Assembly (NCBI GenBank): GCA_945643825.1
Contig: CALZEZ010000047.1
Coordinates: 1-8,234 of the forward strand
Direction: 5' to 3'
From: an uncultured Lachnospiraceae bacterium
GTDB taxonomy: Bacteria > Bacillota > Clostridia > Lachnospirales > Lachnospiraceae
Length of the DNA: 8,234 nucleotides
The notes beneath the pieces are model-generated. The model was not told the origin of the DNA. It was given only the letters and a program-made list of their open reading frames with translations, and made no database searches. Numbering within the stretch: position 1 is the first letter of the stretch; every line of letters begins with the position of its first letter. Positions 6,930-8,234 of the stretch are shown here, in pieces. The translations under genes were made by a program, and so were the position numbers.

Positions 6930-7940
6930 TTGACTACTAATGCTTTTGGTATCGATCTGGGTACAAATAATATTAAAATCTACAGCCGCGCAGATGATAA
7001 CATTAAGGTTGAGAAGAATATGATTGCCATAGAGAATAAATCCAATTTATTTGCATATGGTGATTCTGCATTTGAAATGTATGAGAAGGCTCCCGCAAAC
7101 ATCCATATTTCTTATCCTCTTTGCAATGGTGTCATAGCGGATATTCGCAACATGGAAACGCTTGTGAAATATTTTATCGCTGATATCACAAAAAATAATA
7201 TTCGTCCAGCCGACTATTTCATTACGGTTCCCTGGGATATTACACAGGTTGAAAAGAGAGCCTTTTATGATGTGATAAAGGAAGCAAACATTAAAGCAAG
7301 AAATATCATGATTGTAGATAAGGCAGTCGCAGACGGACTGGGCTGTAATATTGATGTAAAAAACTCTCAGGGAATTTTAATCGTAAACGTCGGGTATGAC
7401 ACAACCGAGATTTCAATCCTGTCCCTTGGGGGAATCGTTCTCAGTAAGCTGATTAAGGTTGGTGGAATGAAATTTGATGAAGTCATCCGAAGTGCTGTCC
7501 GCAAGGAATTTGCACTCATCATCGGTGGAAAGACAGCTGAACAGGTCAAGATTAATTTACGAAAGCTTGAGGAAGACGGAGCTGATGCAATTGTCTATGG
7601 AAGAGATATTGTCACAGGTCTTCCTGTCGAAAGAGCTATCCCTACCAAGCTGGTCAGAGAATCTCTGTTGGAGAATTATTCCACCATTGTTGATAACATC
7701 AAGGTGATTCTGGAACGCACCCCGCCTGAGCTTGGTGCCGATATTTACCGCAATGGTATCTATCTGACCGGTGGAGCCTCAAGTGTAAGCAATCTGGCTG
7801 AGATGATTGCTAATGGAACTGGACTAAAGGTTAACGTTGCCGAAAATCCTCTTACCACAGTTGCTCTTGGTCTTTCCCGTATTATCAAGGACGAGAATTA
7901 CAGATCTGTAGCATATTCGATTGAAGGGATGAATAAATGA
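6930..7940 (+). CDS. mreB: Rod shape-determining protein MreB (divergent, actin-like)
   Basis: MreB forms membrane-bound actin-like filaments that guide lateral peptidoglycan synthesis. From the TTG the product is 336 residues, normal for MreB. The phosphate-1 motif is F-G-I-D-L-G-T-N-N (6-14). Other family signatures are G-V-I-A-D-I (67-72), V-E-K-R-A (107-111), K-T-A-E-Q-V-K-I (201-208), G-R-D-I-V-T-G-L-P (224-232), L-E-R-T-P-P-E-L (261-268) and adenosine motif Y-L-T-G-G-A (278-283). The phosphate-2 motif reads N-V-G-Y-D-T-T-E (153-160) where canonical MreB has D-I-G-G-G-T-T-E, and D-K-A (130-132) replaces E-E-P; both sites are linked to ATP hydrolysis in canonical MreB. This may be a lineage-specific MreB type with slow or no hydrolysis (inference). 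The gene follows radC by 16 bases and overlaps mreC by 4. Confidence 0.93.
   Translation: MTTNAFGIDLGTNNIKIYSRADDNIKVEKNMIAIENKSNLFAYGDSAFEMYEKAPANIHISYPLCNGVIADIRNMETLVKYFIADITKNNIRPADYFITVPWDITQVEKRAFYDVIKEANIKARNIMIVDKAVADGLGCNIDVKNSQGILIVNVGYDTTEISILSLGGIVLSKLIKVGGMKFDEVIRSAVRKEFALIIGGKTAEQVKINLRKLEEDGADAIVYGRDIVTGLPVERAIPTKLVRESLLENYSTIVDNIKVILERTPPELGADIYRNGIYLTGGASSVSNLAEMIANGTGLKVNVAENPLTTVALGLSRIIKDENYRSVAYSIEGMNK
7923..7929 (+). promoter_or_regulatory. Ribosome binding site of mreC inside the end of mreB
   Basis: GAAGGGA lies 7 bases before the mreC ATG at 7937, which overlaps the mreB TGA as ATGA. The arrangement implies coupled translation of mreB and mreC. Confidence 0.7.
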
Positions 7941-8234
7941 GTCCAATCATAAAGAAAAAAGGAGAGAAATTTACTTTTTCAAGTAAATATCTCCTTTTTA
8001 TTTTAACAGCAATCTGTGTTTTCCTGATTATAATTACATTTAACACCAATTTATTCGTTGGAACTTCCGGTACTGCTCTGGGGTATCTCTTTATTCCTTT
8101 TCAGAAAGGAATCACCAGTGTTTCCACAAAGCTGACGGACCGAACAGAAGAGTTAATACGCGTAAAAGAGTTATTGAAGGAAAATGAATAGTTAAAAGAA
8201 CAGTTTGCCAGTCTTACTATTGAAAATACAACGC
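7937..8234 (+). pseudogene. mreC: Rod shape-determining protein MreC, interrupted by an in-frame TAG; 3' end outside the window
   Basis: MreC is a bitopic membrane protein that links MreB and MreD to the wall synthesis enzymes; after one transmembrane helix it has a dimerising coiled coil and two beta-barrel domains. Here a basic cytoplasmic tail (residues 1-17) leads to one hydrophobic segment (about 18-36), a short extracytoplasmic stretch and a coiled coil from about residue 61. TAG occurs at codon 85 (8189-8191). The same frame stays open afterwards to the window end and continues the coiled coil: positions a are V76, N83, F90, N97 and positions d are L79, L86, L93, with the stop at a c position. 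One base change from CAG, GAG or AAG would account for it. As written, the product would be an 84-residue anchored stub lacking the beta domains. It could be a true null allele, a sequence error or a read-through codon; the window cannot decide. The upstream part of the gene looks normal and translationally coupled to mreB. Confidence 0.85.
8189..8191 (+). other. Premature amber codon in mreC
   Basis: The TAG follows a glutamate codon and precedes a leucine codon of a continuous coiled-coil frame. The base after it is T, which is not a notably leaky context in bacteria as far as I recall. No in-frame ATG, GTG or TTG that could restart translation is seen in the 43 bases left in the window. 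Confidence 0.9.

Noticed and set aside
7937..8191. A complete, separate 84-residue small membrane protein instead of a broken MreC
   Set aside because: The frame continues after the TAG with the same coiled-coil register and the position after mreB is that of mreC, so interruption of a longer gene is the better explanation.
1..8234. Mobile elements, CRISPR arrays, tRNA or rRNA genes, riboswitches
   Set aside because: No gap is longer than 50 bases, no repeated blocks or transposase-like sequence are visible, and all but the intergenic bases are explained by seven same-strand housekeeping genes.

Overview
The window is a stretch of bacterial chromosome with all genes on the + strand, packed tightly and moderately AT-rich. 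Protein sequences and gene order point to a Gram-positive Clostridia, most likely a member of the Lachnospiraceae. The reasons are an endonuclease-type MutL, a divergent MreB of the type I associate with that family, and radC immediately upstream of mreBC as in many Firmicutes. The family-level assignment is inference from remembered homologues, not a search.

Layout. Bases 1-1997 hold the 3' three quarters of mutS; its start lies upstream of the window. mutL (2018-3892), miaA (3897-4865) and a PLP-dependent 'methionine gamma-lyase/aluminium resistance' family protein of the YnbB type (4878-6170) follow with gaps of 20, 4 and 12 bases, so they look like one transcription unit. A 50-base gap (6171-6220) then carries a good extended -10 promoter. 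It starts a second unit: radC (6221-6913), mreB (6930-7940, TTG start) and mreC (from 7937, overlapping mreB by 4 bases), which runs off the window. No gap exceeds 50 bases, and I see no RNA gene, mobile element, CRISPR array or long repeat.

Function. MutS recognises mismatches and MutL carries the nicking endonuclease of organisms without MutH; both carry candidate sliding-clamp binding motifs. MiaA prenylates A37 of tRNAs reading U-starting codons. YnbB is a fold-type I PLP enzyme of uncertain reaction. RadC is an MPN+/JAMM-domain protein of unresolved function. MreB and MreC belong to the rod-shape/lateral wall synthesis complex.

Points of most interest. First, mreC has an in-frame TAG at codon 85 (8189-8191), in the middle of its coiled coil, and the heptad pattern continues in the same frame afterwards. 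This could be a nonsense mutation, a sequence error or readthrough. Second, MreB has substitutions at the positions usually linked to ATP hydrolysis (phosphate-2 motif N-V-G-Y-D-T-T-E instead of D-I-G-G-G-T-T-E, and D-K-A in place of E-E-P). I found no clearly new multi-gene system; this is mainly a housekeeping region with a few oddities.
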